From positions 67,182,123-67,246,122 of the forward strand of contig OZ022503.1 of NCBI GenBank assembly GCA_963989385.1: a stretch of DNA of 64,000 nt. Reading direction: 5' to 3'. The notes under the pieces were generated by a model that did not search any database, was not told the origin of the DNA, and saw nothing but the letters and a program-made list of their open reading frames with translations. Positions 38,916 through 51,628 of this stretch are shown piece by piece. The position numbers and the translations under genes were made by a program. Numbering within the stretch: the stretch's first letter is position 1; every line of letters starts with the position of its first letter. The DNA is from Ctena decussata (Eukaryota > Mollusca > Bivalvia > Lucinida > Lucinidae).

Positions 38916-39688
38916 CAATTTGGGCTACACGTTCGGGACGATTCGTGACCTTAGGTGACTTGCACAATTCGGGCTGAAACTAGTGCCAAATGAGAGGGTT
39001 GGGATAAACATTCAATTGACCATATGTGCCAAAAATTCTCATTCTTTAGTTTTCGAGTTGTAGCCCCTGGAAGTCGAAAACTGCACGACTTTGCCCTCGA
39101 ATATCTCGACAACGGAGAAAGGAGAATTTCAGGGCATTTTCTCCCAAGAAATATATGGGAATTATCTGTAATTTAGCACAGTTTCAGAACGATTCGTGAA
39201 AGTCACCTTTTAAGAATAACTTCCACTGCAGGCCCATATATAAAAGTTTGCTCCTTTATTACTCTGCACATGGACAATTATTTGCGCTGTTATTTGCCCC
39301 AGGCATGTACCTATGTAATTACCGTTTACAGTGTAAAGATGGATGTTATCGGTCGCTGAACGTCGGAGCAGTAGGCGTTTAATGCATTTTCCCATAGGGT
39401 CCAATGCAAAATTGACACCTCATTTTCTCCATTCTCAAGAGCTTTGAGTCTCTGCAAAACATATACATGTGTAGACACAAATAAGTGAAATAGAATGAAG
39501 GCTATTTCAGCTTTAGCTTTTATTCCGTTTGGGAGCTAAAGTCGCACAAACTTTTGTTTACAAAAATTTCGATGGCCTATAGTTCGCAAGTTATGCAATC
39601 AGTTGACATAAGATTGTGCATGCATGTAGACATGTTAATGACCTTTATATATGCCAAGTTTCAGATGGCTACCGGTTTGAAATTTTCA
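38916..39688. repeat. Shortened monomer U49 (773 bp)
   Basis: A 23-bp segment near the end of the monomer, offsets about 761-783, is missing; the junction is at about 39673/39674, with one ambiguous C at the join. The lost segment contains the direct CAAGCAAGCAG stretch. The following monomer U50 also has changes close to its start (near 39722-39724). The deletion occurs once in the window and has not spread to other copies. Confidence 0.94.
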
Positions 39689-42600
39689 CAATTTGGGCTA
39701 CACGTTCGGGACGATTCGTGACTATAGGTGACTTGCACAATTCGGGCTGAAACTAGTGCCAAATGAGAGGGTTGGGATAAACATTCAATTGACCATATGT
39801 GCCAAAAATTCTCGTTCTTTAGTTTTCGAGTTATAGCCCCTGGAAGTCGAAAACTGCACGACTTTGCCCTCGAATATCTCGACAACGGAGAAAGGAGAAT
39901 TTCAGGGCATTTTCTCCCAAGAAATATATGGGAATTATCTGTAATTTAGCACAGTTTCAGAACGATTCGTGAAAGTCACCTTTTAAGAATAACTTCCACT
40001 GCAGGCCCATATATAAAAGTTTGCTCCTTTATTACTCTGCACATGGACAATTATTTGCGCTGTTATTTGCCCCAGGCATGTACCTATGTAATTACCGTTT
40101 ACAGTGTAAAGATGGATGTTATCGGTCGCTGAACGTCGGAGCAGTAGGCGTTTAATGCATTTTCCCATAGGGTCCAATGCAAAATTGACACCTCATTTTC
40201 TCCATTCTCAAGAGCTTTGAGTCTCTGCAAAACATATACATGTGTAGACACAAATAAGTGAAATAGAATGAAGGCTATTTCAGCTTTAGCTTTTATTCCG
40301 TTTGGGAGCTAAAGTCGCACAAACTTTTGTTTACAAAAATTTCGATGGCCTATAGTTCGCAAGTTATGCAATCAGTTGACATAAGATTGTGCATGCATGT
40401 AGACATGTTAATGACCTTTATATATGCCAAGTTTCAGATGGCTACCTACTCATACAAGCAAGCAGTAGCGGTTTGAAATTTTCACAATTTGGGCTACACG
40501 TTCGGAACGATTCGTGACCTTAGGTAACTTGCACAATTCGGGCTGAAACTAGTGCCAAATGAGAGGGTTGGGATAAATATTCAATTGACCATATGTGCCA
40601 AAAATTCTCGTTCTTTAGTTTTCGAGTTATAGCCCATGGAAGTCGAAAACTGCACGACTTTGCCCTCGAATATCTCGACAACGGAGAAAGGAGAATTTCA
40701 GGGCATTTTCTCCCAAGAAATATATGGGAATTATCTGTAATTTAGCACAGTTTCAGAACGATTCGTAAAAGTCACCTTTTAAGAATAACTTCCACTGCAG
40801 GCCCATATATAAAAGTTTGCTCCTTTATTACTCTGCACATGGACAATTATTTGCGCTGTTATTTGCCCCAGGCATGTACCTATGTAATTACCGTTTACAG
40901 TGTAAAGATGGATGTTATCGGTCGCTGAACGTCGGAGCAGTAGGCGTTTAATGCATTTTCCCATAGGGTCCAATGCAAAATTGACACCTCATTTTCTCCA
41001 TTCTCAAGAGCTTTGAGTCTCTGCAAAACATATACATGTGTAGACACAAATAAGTGAAGTAGAATGAAGGCTATTTCAGCTTTAGCTTTTATTCCGTTTG
41101 GGAGCTAAAGTCGCACAAACTTTTGTTTACAAAAATTTCGATGGCCTATAGTTCGCAAGTTATGCAATCAGTTGACATAAGATTGTGCATGCATGTAGAT
41201 ATGTTAATGACCTTTATATATGCCAAGTTTCAGATGGCTACCTACTCATACAAGCAAGCAGTAGGGGTTTGAAATTTTCACAATTTGGGCTACACGTTCG
41301 GGACGATTCGTGACCTTAGGTGACTTGCACAATTCGGGCTGAAACTAGTGCCAAATGAGAGGGTTGGGATAAACATTCAATTGACCATATGTGCCAAAAA
41401 TTCTCGTTCTTTAGTTTTCGAGTTATAGCCCCTGGAAGTCGAAAACTGCACGACTTTGCCCTCGAATATCTCGACAACGGAGAAAGGAGAATTTCAGGGC
41501 ATTTTCTCCCAAGAAATATATGGGAATTATCTGTAATTTAGCACAGTTTCAGAACGATTCGTGAAAGTCACCTTTTAAGAATAACTTCCACTGCAGGCCC
41601 ATATATAAAAGTTTGCTCCTTTATTACTCTGCACATGGACAATTATTTGCGCTGTTATTTGCCCCAGGCATGTACCTATGTAATTACCGTTTACAGTGTA
41701 AAGATGGATGTTATCGGTCGCTGAACGTCGGAGCAGTAGGCGTTTAATGCATTTTCCCATAGGGTCCAATGCAAAATTGACACCTCATTTTCTCCATTCT
41801 CAAGAGCTTTGAGTCTCTGCAAAACATATACATGTGTAGACACAAATAAGTGAAATAGAATGAAGGCTATTTCAGCTTTAGCTTTTATTCCGTTTGGGAG
41901 CTAAAGTCGCACAAACTTTTGTTTACAAAAATTTCGATGGCCTATAGTTCGCAAGTTATGCAATCAGTTGACATAAGATTGTGCATGCATGTAGACATGT
42001 TAATGACCTTTATATATGCCAAGTTTCAGATGGCTACCTACTCATACAAGCAAGCAGTAGCGGTTTGAAATTTTCACAATTTGGGCTACACGTTCGGGAC
42101 GATTCGTGACCTTAGGTGACTTGCACAATTCGGGCTGAAACTAGTGCCAAATGAGAGGGTTGGGATAAACATTCAATTGACCATATGTGCCAAAAATTCT
42201 CGTTCTTTAGTTTTCGAGTTATAGCCCCTGGAAGTCGAAAACTGCACGACTTTGCCCTCGAATATCTCGACAACGGAGAAAGGAGAATTTCAGGGCATTT
42301 TCTCCCAAGAAATATATGGGAATTATCTGTAATTTAGCACAGTTTCAGAACGATTCGTGAAAGTCACCTTTTAAGAATAACTTCCACTGCAGGCCCATAT
42401 ATAAAAGTTTGCTCCTTTATTACTCTGCACATGGACAATTATTTGCGCTGTTATTTGCCCCAGGCATGTACCTATGTAATTACCGTTTACAGTGTAAAGA
42501 TGGATGTTATCGGTCGCTGAACGTCGGAGCAGTAGGCGTTTAATGCATTTTCCCATAGGGTCCAATGCAAAATTGACACCTCATTTTCTCCATTCTCAAG

Positions 42601-45600
42601 CGCTTTGAGTCTCTGCAAAACATATACATGTGTAGACACAAATAAGTGAAATAGAATGAAGGCTATTTCAGCTTTAGCTTTTATTCCGTTTGGGAGCTAA
42701 AGTCGCACAAACTTTTGTTTACAAAAATTTCGATGGCCTATAGTTCGCAAGTTATGCAATCAGTTGACATAAGATTGTGCATGCATGTAGACATGTTAAT
42801 GACCTTTATATATGCCAAGTTTCAGATGGCTACCTACTCATACAAGCAAGCAGTAGCGGTTTGAAATTTTCACAATTTGGGCTACACGTTCGGGACGATT
42901 CGTGACCTTAGGTGACTTGCACAATTCGGGCTGAAACTAGTGCCAAATGAGAGGGTTGGGATAAACATTCAATTGACCATATGTGCCAAAAATTCTCGTT
43001 CTTTAGTTTTCGAGTTATAGCCCCTGGAAGTCGAAAACTGCACGACTTTGCCCTCGAATATCTCGACAACGGAGAAAGGAGAATTTCAGGGCATTTTCTC
43101 CCAAGAAATATATGGGAATTATCTGTAATTTAGCACAGTTTCAGAACGATTCGTGAAAGTCACCTTTTAAGAATAACTTCCACTGCAGGCCCATATATAA
43201 AAGTTTGCTCCTTTATTACTCTGCACATGGACAATTATTTGCGCTGTTATTTGCCCCAGGCATGTACCTATGTAATTACCGTTTACAGTGTAAAGATGGA
43301 TGTTATCGGTCGCTGAACGTCGGAGCAGTAGGCGTTTAATGCATTTTCCCATAGGGTCCAATGCAAAATTGACACCTCATTTTCTCCATTCTCAAGAGCT
43401 TTGAGTCTCTGCAAAACATATACATGTGTAGACACAAATAAGTGAAATAGAATGAAGGCTATTTCAGCTTTAGCTTTTATTCCGTTTGGGAGCTAAAGTC
43501 GCACAAACTTTTGTTTACAAAAATTTCGATGGCCTATAGTTCGCAAGTTATGCAATCAGTTGACATAAGATTGTGCATGCATATAGACATGTTAATGACC
43601 TTTATATATGCCAAGTTTCAGATGGCTACCTACTCATACAAGCAAGCAGTAGCGGTTTGAAATTTTCACAATTTGGGCTACACGTTCGGGACGATTCGTG
43701 ACCTTAGGTGACTTGCACAATTCGGGCTGAAACTAGTGCCAAATGAGAGGGTTGGGATAAACATTCAATTGACCATATGTGCCAAAAATTCTCGTTCTTT
43801 AGTTTTCGAGTTATAGCCCCTGGAAGTCGAAAACTGCACGACTTTGCCCTCGAATATCTCGACAACGGAGAAAGGAGAATTTCAGGGCATTTTCTCCCAA
43901 GAAATATATGGGAATTATCTGTAATTTAGCACAGTTTCAGAACGATTCGTGAAAGTCACCTTTTAAGAATAACTTCCACTGCAGGCCCATATATAAAAGT
44001 TTGCTCCTTTATTACTCTGCACATGGACAATTATTTGCGCTGTTATTTGCCCCAGGCATGTACCTATGTAATTACCGTTTACAGTGTAAAGATGGATGTT
44101 ATCGGTCGCTGAACGTCGGAGCAGTAGACGTTTAATGCATTTTCCCATAGGGTCCAATGCAAAATTGACACCTCATTTTCTCCATTCTCAAGAGCTTTGA
44201 GTCTCTGCAAAACATATACATGTGTAGACACAAATAAGTGAAATACAATGAAGGCTATTTCAGCTTTAGCTTTTATTCCGTTTGGGAGCTAAAGTCGCAC
44301 AAACTTTTGTTTACAAAAATTTCGATGGCCTATAGTTCGCAAGTTATGCAATCAGTTGACATAAGATTGTGCATGCATGTAGACATGTTAATGACCTTTA
44401 TATATGCCAAGTTTCAGATGGCTACCTACTCATACAAGCAAGCAGTAGCGGTTTGAAATTTTCACAATTTGGGCTACACGTTAGGGACGATTCGTGACCT
44501 TAGGTGACTTGCACAATTCGGGCTGAAACTAGTGCCAAATGAGAGGGTTGGGATAAACATTCAATTGACCATATGTGCCAAAAATTCTCGTTCTTTAGTT
44601 TTCGAGTTATAGCCCCTGGAAGTCGAAAACTGCACGACTTTGCCCTCGAATATCTCGACAACGGAGAAAGGAGAATTTCAGGGCATTTTCTCCCAAGAAA
44701 TATATGGGAATTATCTGTAATTTAGCACAGTTTCAGAACGATTCGTGAAAGTCACCTTTTAAGAATAACTTCCACTGCAGGCCCATATATAAAAGTTTGC
44801 TCCTTTATTACTCTGCACATGGACAATTATTTGCGCTGTTATTTGCCCCAGGCATGTACCTATGTAATTACCGTTTACAGTGTAAAGATGGATGTTATCG
44901 GTCGCTGAACGTCGGAGCAGTAGGCGTTTAATGCATTTTCCCATAGGGTCCAATGCAAAATTGACACCTCATTTTCTCCATTCTCAAGAGCTTTGAGTCT
45001 CTGCAAAACATATACATGTGTAGACACAAATAAGTGAAATAGAATGAAGGCTATTTCAGCTTTAGCTTTTATTCCGTTTGGGAGCTAAAGTCGCACAAAC
45101 TTTTGTTTACAAAAATTTCGATGGCCTATAGTTCGCAAGTTATGCAATCAGTTGACATAAGATTGTGCATGCATGTAGACATGTTAATGACCTTTATATA
45201 TGCCAAGTTTCAGATGGCTACCTACTCATACAAGCAAGCAGTAGCGGTTTGAAATTTTCACAATTTGGGCTACACGTTCGGGACGATTGGTGACCTTAGG
45301 TGACTTGCACAATTCGGGCTGAAACTAGTGCCAAATGAGAGGGTTGGGATAAAAATTCAATTGACCATATATGCCAAAAATTCTCGTTCTTTAGTTTTCG
45401 AGTTATAGCCCCTGGAAGTCGAAAACTGCACGACTTTGCCCTCGAATATCTCGACAACGGAGAAAGGAGAATTTCAGGGCATTTTCTCCCAAGAAATATA
45501 TGGGAATTATCTGTAATTTAGCACAGTTTCAGAACGAATCGTGAAAGTCACCTTTTAAGAATAACTTCCACTGCAGGCCCATATATAAAAGTTTGCTCCT

Positions 45601-48444
45601 TTATTACTCTGCACATGGACAATTATTTGCGCTGTTATTTGCCCCAGGCATGTACCTATGTAATTACCGTTTACAGTGTAAAGATGGATGTTATCGGTCG
45701 CTGAACGTCGGAGCAGTAGGCGTTTAATGCATTTTCCCATAGGGTCCAATGCAAAATTGACACCTCATTTTCTCCATTCTCAAGAGCTTTGAGTCTCTGC
45801 AAAACATATACATGTGTAGACACAAATAAGTGAAATACAATGAAGGCTATTTCAGCTTTAGCTTTTATTCCGTTTGGGAGCTAAAGTCGCACAAACTTTT
45901 GTTTACAAAAATTTCGATGGCCTATAGTTCGCAAGTTATGCAATCAGTTGACATAAGATTGTGCATGCATGTAGACATGTTAATGACCTTTATATATGCC
46001 AAGTTTCAGATGGCTACCTACTCATACAAGCAAGCAGTAGCGGTTTGAAATTTTCACAATTTGGGCTACACGTTCGGGACGATTCGTGACCTTAGGTGAC
46101 TTGCACAATTCGGGCTGAAACTAGTGCCAAATGAGAGGGTTGGAATAAACATTCAATTGACCATATGTGCCAAAAATTCTCGTTCTTTAGTTTTCGAGTT
46201 ATAGCCCCTGGAAGTCGAAAACTGCACGACTTTGCCCTCGAATATCTCGACAACGGAGAAAGGAGAATTTCAGGGCATTTTCTCCCAAGAAATATATGGG
46301 AATTATCTGTAATTTAGCACAGTTTCAGAACGATTCGTGAAAGTCACCTTTTAAGAATAACTTCCACTGCAGGCCCATATATAAAAGTTTGCTCCTTTAT
46401 TACTCTGCACATGGACAATTATTTGCGCTGTTATTTGCCCCAGGCATGTACCTATGTAATTACCGTTTACAGTGTAAAGATGGATGTTATCGGTCGCTGA
46501 ACGTCGGAGCAGTAGGCGTTTAATGCATTTTCCCATAGGGTCCAATGCAAAATTGACACCTCATTTTCTCCATTCTCAAGAGCTTTGAGTCTCTGCAAAA
46601 CATATACATGTGTAGACACAAATAAGTGAAATAGAATGAAGGCTATTTCAGCTTTAGCTTTTATTCCGTTTGGGAGCTAAAGTCGCACAAACTTTTGTTT
46701 ACAAAAATTTCGATGGCCTATAGTTCGCAAGTTATGCAATCAGTTGACATAAGATTGTGCATGCATGTAGACATGTTAATGACCTTTATATATGCCAAGT
46801 TTCAGATGGCTACCTACTCATACAAGCAAGCAGTAGCGGTTTGAAATTTTCACAATTTGGGCTACACGTTCGGGACGATTCGTGACCTTAGGTGACTTGC
46901 ACAATTCGGGCTGAAACTAGTGCCAAATGAGAGGGTTGGGATAAACATTCAATTGACCATATGTGCCAAAAATTCTCGTTCTTTAGTTTTCGAGTTATAG
47001 CCCCTGGAAGTCGAAAACTGCACGACTTTGCCCTCGAATATCTCGACAACGGAGAAAGGAGAATTTCAGGGCATTTTCTCCCAAGAAATATATGGGAATT
47101 ATCTGTAATTTAGCACAGTTTCAGAACGATTCGTGAAAGTCTCCTTTTAAGAATAACTTCCACTGCAGGCCCATATATAAAAGTTTGCTCCTTTATTTCT
47201 CTGCACATGGACAATTATTTGCGCTGTTATTTGCCCCAGGCATGTACCTATGTAATTACCGTTTACAGTGTAAAGATGGATGTTATCGGTCGCTGAACGT
47301 CGGAGCAGTAGGCGTTTAATGCATTTTCCCATAGGGTCCAATGCAAAATTGACACCTCATTTTCTCCATTCTCAAGAGCTTTGAGTCTCTGCAAAACATA
47401 TACATGTGTAGACACAAATAAGTGAAATACAATGAAGGCTATTTCAGCTTTAGCTTTTATTCCGTTTGGGAGCTAAAGTCGCACAAACTTTTGTTTACAA
47501 AAATTTCGATGGCCTATAGTTCGCAAGTTATGCAATCAGTTGACATAAGATTGTGCATGCATGTAGACATGTTAATGACCTTTATATATGCCAAGTTTCA
47601 GATGGCTACCTACTCATACAAGCAAGCAGTAGCGGTTTGAAATTTTCACAATTTGGGCTACACGTTCGGGACGATTCGTGACCTTAGGTGACTTGCACAA
47701 TTCGGGCTGAAACTAGTGCCAAATGAGAGGGTTGGGATAAACATTCAATTGACCATATGTGCCAAAAATTCTCGTTCTTTAGTTTTCGAGTTATAGCCCC
47801 TGGAAGTCGAAAACTGCACGACTTTGCCCTCGAATATCTCGACAACGGAGAAAGGAGAATTTCAGGGCATTTTCTCCCAAGAAATATATGGGAATTATCT
47901 GTAATTTAGCACAGTTTCAGAACGATTCGTGAAAGTCACCTTTTAAGAATAACTTCCACTGCAGGCCCATATATAAAAGTTTGCTCCTTTATTACTCTGC
48001 ACATGGACAATTATTTGCGCTGTTATTTGCCCCAGGCATGTACCTATGTAATTACCGTTTACAGTGTAAAGATGGATGTTATCGGTCGCTGAACGTCGGA
48101 GCAGTAGGCGTTTAATGCATTTTCCCATAGGGTCCAATGCAAAATTGACACCTCATTTTCTCCATTCTCAAGAGCTTTGAGTCTCTGCAAAACATATACA
48201 TGTGTAGACACAAATAAGTGAAATAGAATGAAGGCTATTTCAGCTTTAGCTTTTATTCCGTTTGGGAGCTAAAGTCGCACAAACTTTTGTTTACAAAAAT
48301 TTCGATGGCCTATAGTTCGCAAGTTATGCAATCAGTTGACATAAGATTGTGCATGCATGTAGACATGTTAATGACCTTTATATATGCCAAGTTTCAGATG
48401 GCTACCTACTCATACAAGCAAGCAGTAGCGGTTTGAAATTTTCA

Positions 48445-51400
48445 CAATTTGGGCTACACGTTCGGGACGATTCGTGACCTTCGGTGACTTGCACAATTCG
48501 GGCTGAAACTAGTGCCAAATGAGAGGGTTGGGATAAACATTCAATTGACCATATGTGCCAAAAATTCTCGTTCTTTAGTTTTCGAGTTATAGCCCCTGGA
48601 AGTCGAAAACTGCACGACTTTGCCCTCGAATATCTCGACAACGGAGAAAGGAGAATTTCAGGGCATTTTCTCCCAAGAAATATATGGGAATTATCTGTAA
48701 TTTAGCACAGTTTCAGAACGATTCGTGAAAGTCACCTTTTAAGAATAACTTCCACTGCAGGCCCATATATAAAAGTTTGCTCCTTTATTACTCTGCACAT
48801 GGACAATTATTTGCGCTGTTATTTGCCCCAGGCATGTACCTATGTAATTACCGTTTACAGTGTAAAGATGGATGTTATCGGTCGCTGAACGTCGGAGCAG
48901 TAGGCGTTTAATGCATTTTCCCATAGGGTCCAATGCAAAATTGACACCTCATTTTCTCCATTCTCAAGAGCTTTGAGTCTCTGCAAAACATATACATGTG
49001 TAGACACAAATAAGTGAAATAGAATGAAGGCTATTTCAGCTTTAGCTTTTATTCCGTTTGGGAGCTAAAGTCGCACAAACTTTTGTTTACAAAAATTTCG
49101 ATGGCCTATAGTTCGCAAGTTATGCAATCAGTTGACATAAGATTGTGCATGCATGTAGACATGTTAATGACCTTTATATATGCCAAGTTTCAGATGGCTA
49201 CCTACTCATACAAGCAAGCAGTTGCGGTTTGAAATTTTCACAATTTGGGCTACACGTTCGGGACGATTCGTGACCTTAGGTGACTTGCACAATTCGGGCT
49301 GAAACTAGTGCCAAATGAGAGGGTTGGGATAAACATTCAATTGACCATATGTGCCAAAAATTCTCGTTCTTTAGTTTTCGAGTTATAGCCCCTGGAAGTC
49401 GAAAACTGCACGACTTTGCCCTCGAATATCTCGACAACGGAGAAAGGAGAATTTCAGGGCATTTTCTCCCAAGAAATATATGGGAATTATCTGTAATTTA
49501 GCACAGTTTCAGAACGATTCGTGAAAGTCACCTTTTAAGAATAACTTCCACTGCAGGCCCATATATAAAAGTTTGCTCCTTTATTACTCTGCACATGGAC
49601 AATTATTTGCGCTGTTATTTGCCCCAGGCATGTACCTATGTAATTACCGTTTACAGTGTAAAGATGGATGTTATCGGTCGCTGAACGTCGGAGCAGTAGG
49701 CGTTTAATGCATTTTCCCATAGGGTCCAATGCAAAATTGACACCTCATTTTCTCCATTCTCAAGAGCTTTGAGTCTCTGCAAAACATATACATGTGTAGA
49801 CACAAATAAGTGAAATAGAATGAAGGCTATTTCAGCTTTAGCTTTTATTCCGTTTGGGAGCTAGAGTCGCACAAACTTTTGTTTACAAAAATTTCGATGG
49901 CCTATAGTTCGCAAGTTATGCAATCAGTTGACATAAGATTGTGCATGCATGTAGACATGTTAATGACCTTTATATATGCCAAGTTTCAGATGGCTACCTA
50001 CTCATACAAGCAAGCAGTAGCGGTTTGAAATTTTCACAATTTGGGCTACACGTTCGGGACGATTCGTGACCTTAGGTGACTTGCACAATTCGGGCTGAAA
50101 CTAGTGCCAAATGAGAGGGTTGGGATAAAAATTCAATTGACCATATATGCCAAAAATTCTCGTTCTTTAGTTTTTGAGTTATAGCCCCTGGAAGTCGAAA
50201 ACTGCACGACTTTGCCCTCGAATAAGTCGACAACGGAGAAAGGAGAATTTCAGGGCATTTTCTCCCAAGAAATATATGGGAATTATCTGTAATTTAGCAC
50301 AGTTTCAGAACGATTCGTGAAAGTCACCTTTTAAGAATAACTTCCACTGCAGGCCCATATATAAAAGTTTGCTCCTTTATTACTCTGCACATGGACAATT
50401 ATTTGCGCTGTTATTTGCCCCAGGCATGTACCTATGTAATTACCGTTTACAGTGTAAAGATGGATGTTATCGGTCGCTGAACGTCGGAGCAGTAGGCGTT
50501 TAATGCATTTTCCCATAGGGTCCAATGCAAAATTGACACCTCATTTTCTCCATTCTCAAGAGCTTTGAGTCTCTGCAAAACATATACATGTGTAGACACA
50601 AATAAGTGAAATAGAATGAAGGCTATTTCTGCTTTAGCTTTTATTCCGTTTGGGAGCTAAAGTCGCACAAACTTTTGTTTACAAAAATTTCGATGGCCTA
50701 TAGTTCGCAAGTTATGCAATCAGTTGACATAAGATTGTGCATGCATGTAGACATGTTAATGACCTTTATATATGCCAAGTTTCAGATGGCCACCTACTCA
50801 TACAAGCAAGCAGTAGCGGTTTGAAATTTTCACAATTTGGGCTACACGTTCGGGACGATTCGTGACCTTAGGTGACTTGCACAATTCGGGCTGAAACTAG
50901 TGCCAAATGAGAGGGTTGGGATAAACATTCAATTGACCATATGTGCCAAAAATTCTCGTTCTTTAGTTTTCGAGTTATAGCCCCTGGAAGTCGAAAACTG
51001 CACGACTTTGCCCTCGAATATCTCGACAACGGAGAAAGGAGAATTTCAGGGCATTTTCTCCCAAGAAATATATGGGAATTATCTGTAATTTAGCACAGTT
51101 TCAGAACGATTCGTGAAAGTCACCTTTTAAGAATAACTTCCACTGCAGGCCCATATATAAAAGTTTGCTCCTTTATTACTCTGCACATGGACAATTATTT
51201 GCGCTGTTATTTGCCCCAGGCATGTACCTATGTAATTACCGTTTACAGTGTAAAGATGGATGTTATCGGTCGCTGAACGTCGGAGCAGTAGGCGTTTAAT
51301 GCATTTTCCCATAGGGTCCAATGCAAAATTGACACCTCATTTTCTCCATTCTCAAGAGCTTTGAGTCTCTGCAAAACATATACATGTGTAGACACAAATA

Positions 51401-51628
51401 AGTGAAATAGAATGAAGGCTATTTCAGCTTTAGCTTTTATTCCGTTTGGGAGCTAGAGTCGCACAAACTTTTGTTTACAAAAATTTCGATGGCCTATAGT
51501 TCGCAAGTTATGCAATCAGTTGACATAAGATTGTGCATGCATGTAGACATGTTAATGACCTTTATATATGCCAAGTTTCAGATGGCTACCTACTCATACA
51601 AGCAAGCAGTAGCGGTTTGAAATTTTCA
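48445..51628. repeat. Four-monomer block U61-U64, sister of U65-U68
   Basis: U61 is marked by C at offset 38 and T at offset 779 (48482, 49223). U62 and U64 share G at offset 624 (49864, 51456). U63 is marked by A at offset 94, A at offset 111 and T at offset 139 (50130, 50147, 50175) and by C at offset 755 (50791). U63 also has a private two-base change near 50225. Most of these markers recur 3184 or 3980 bp to the right. Confidence 0.8.
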
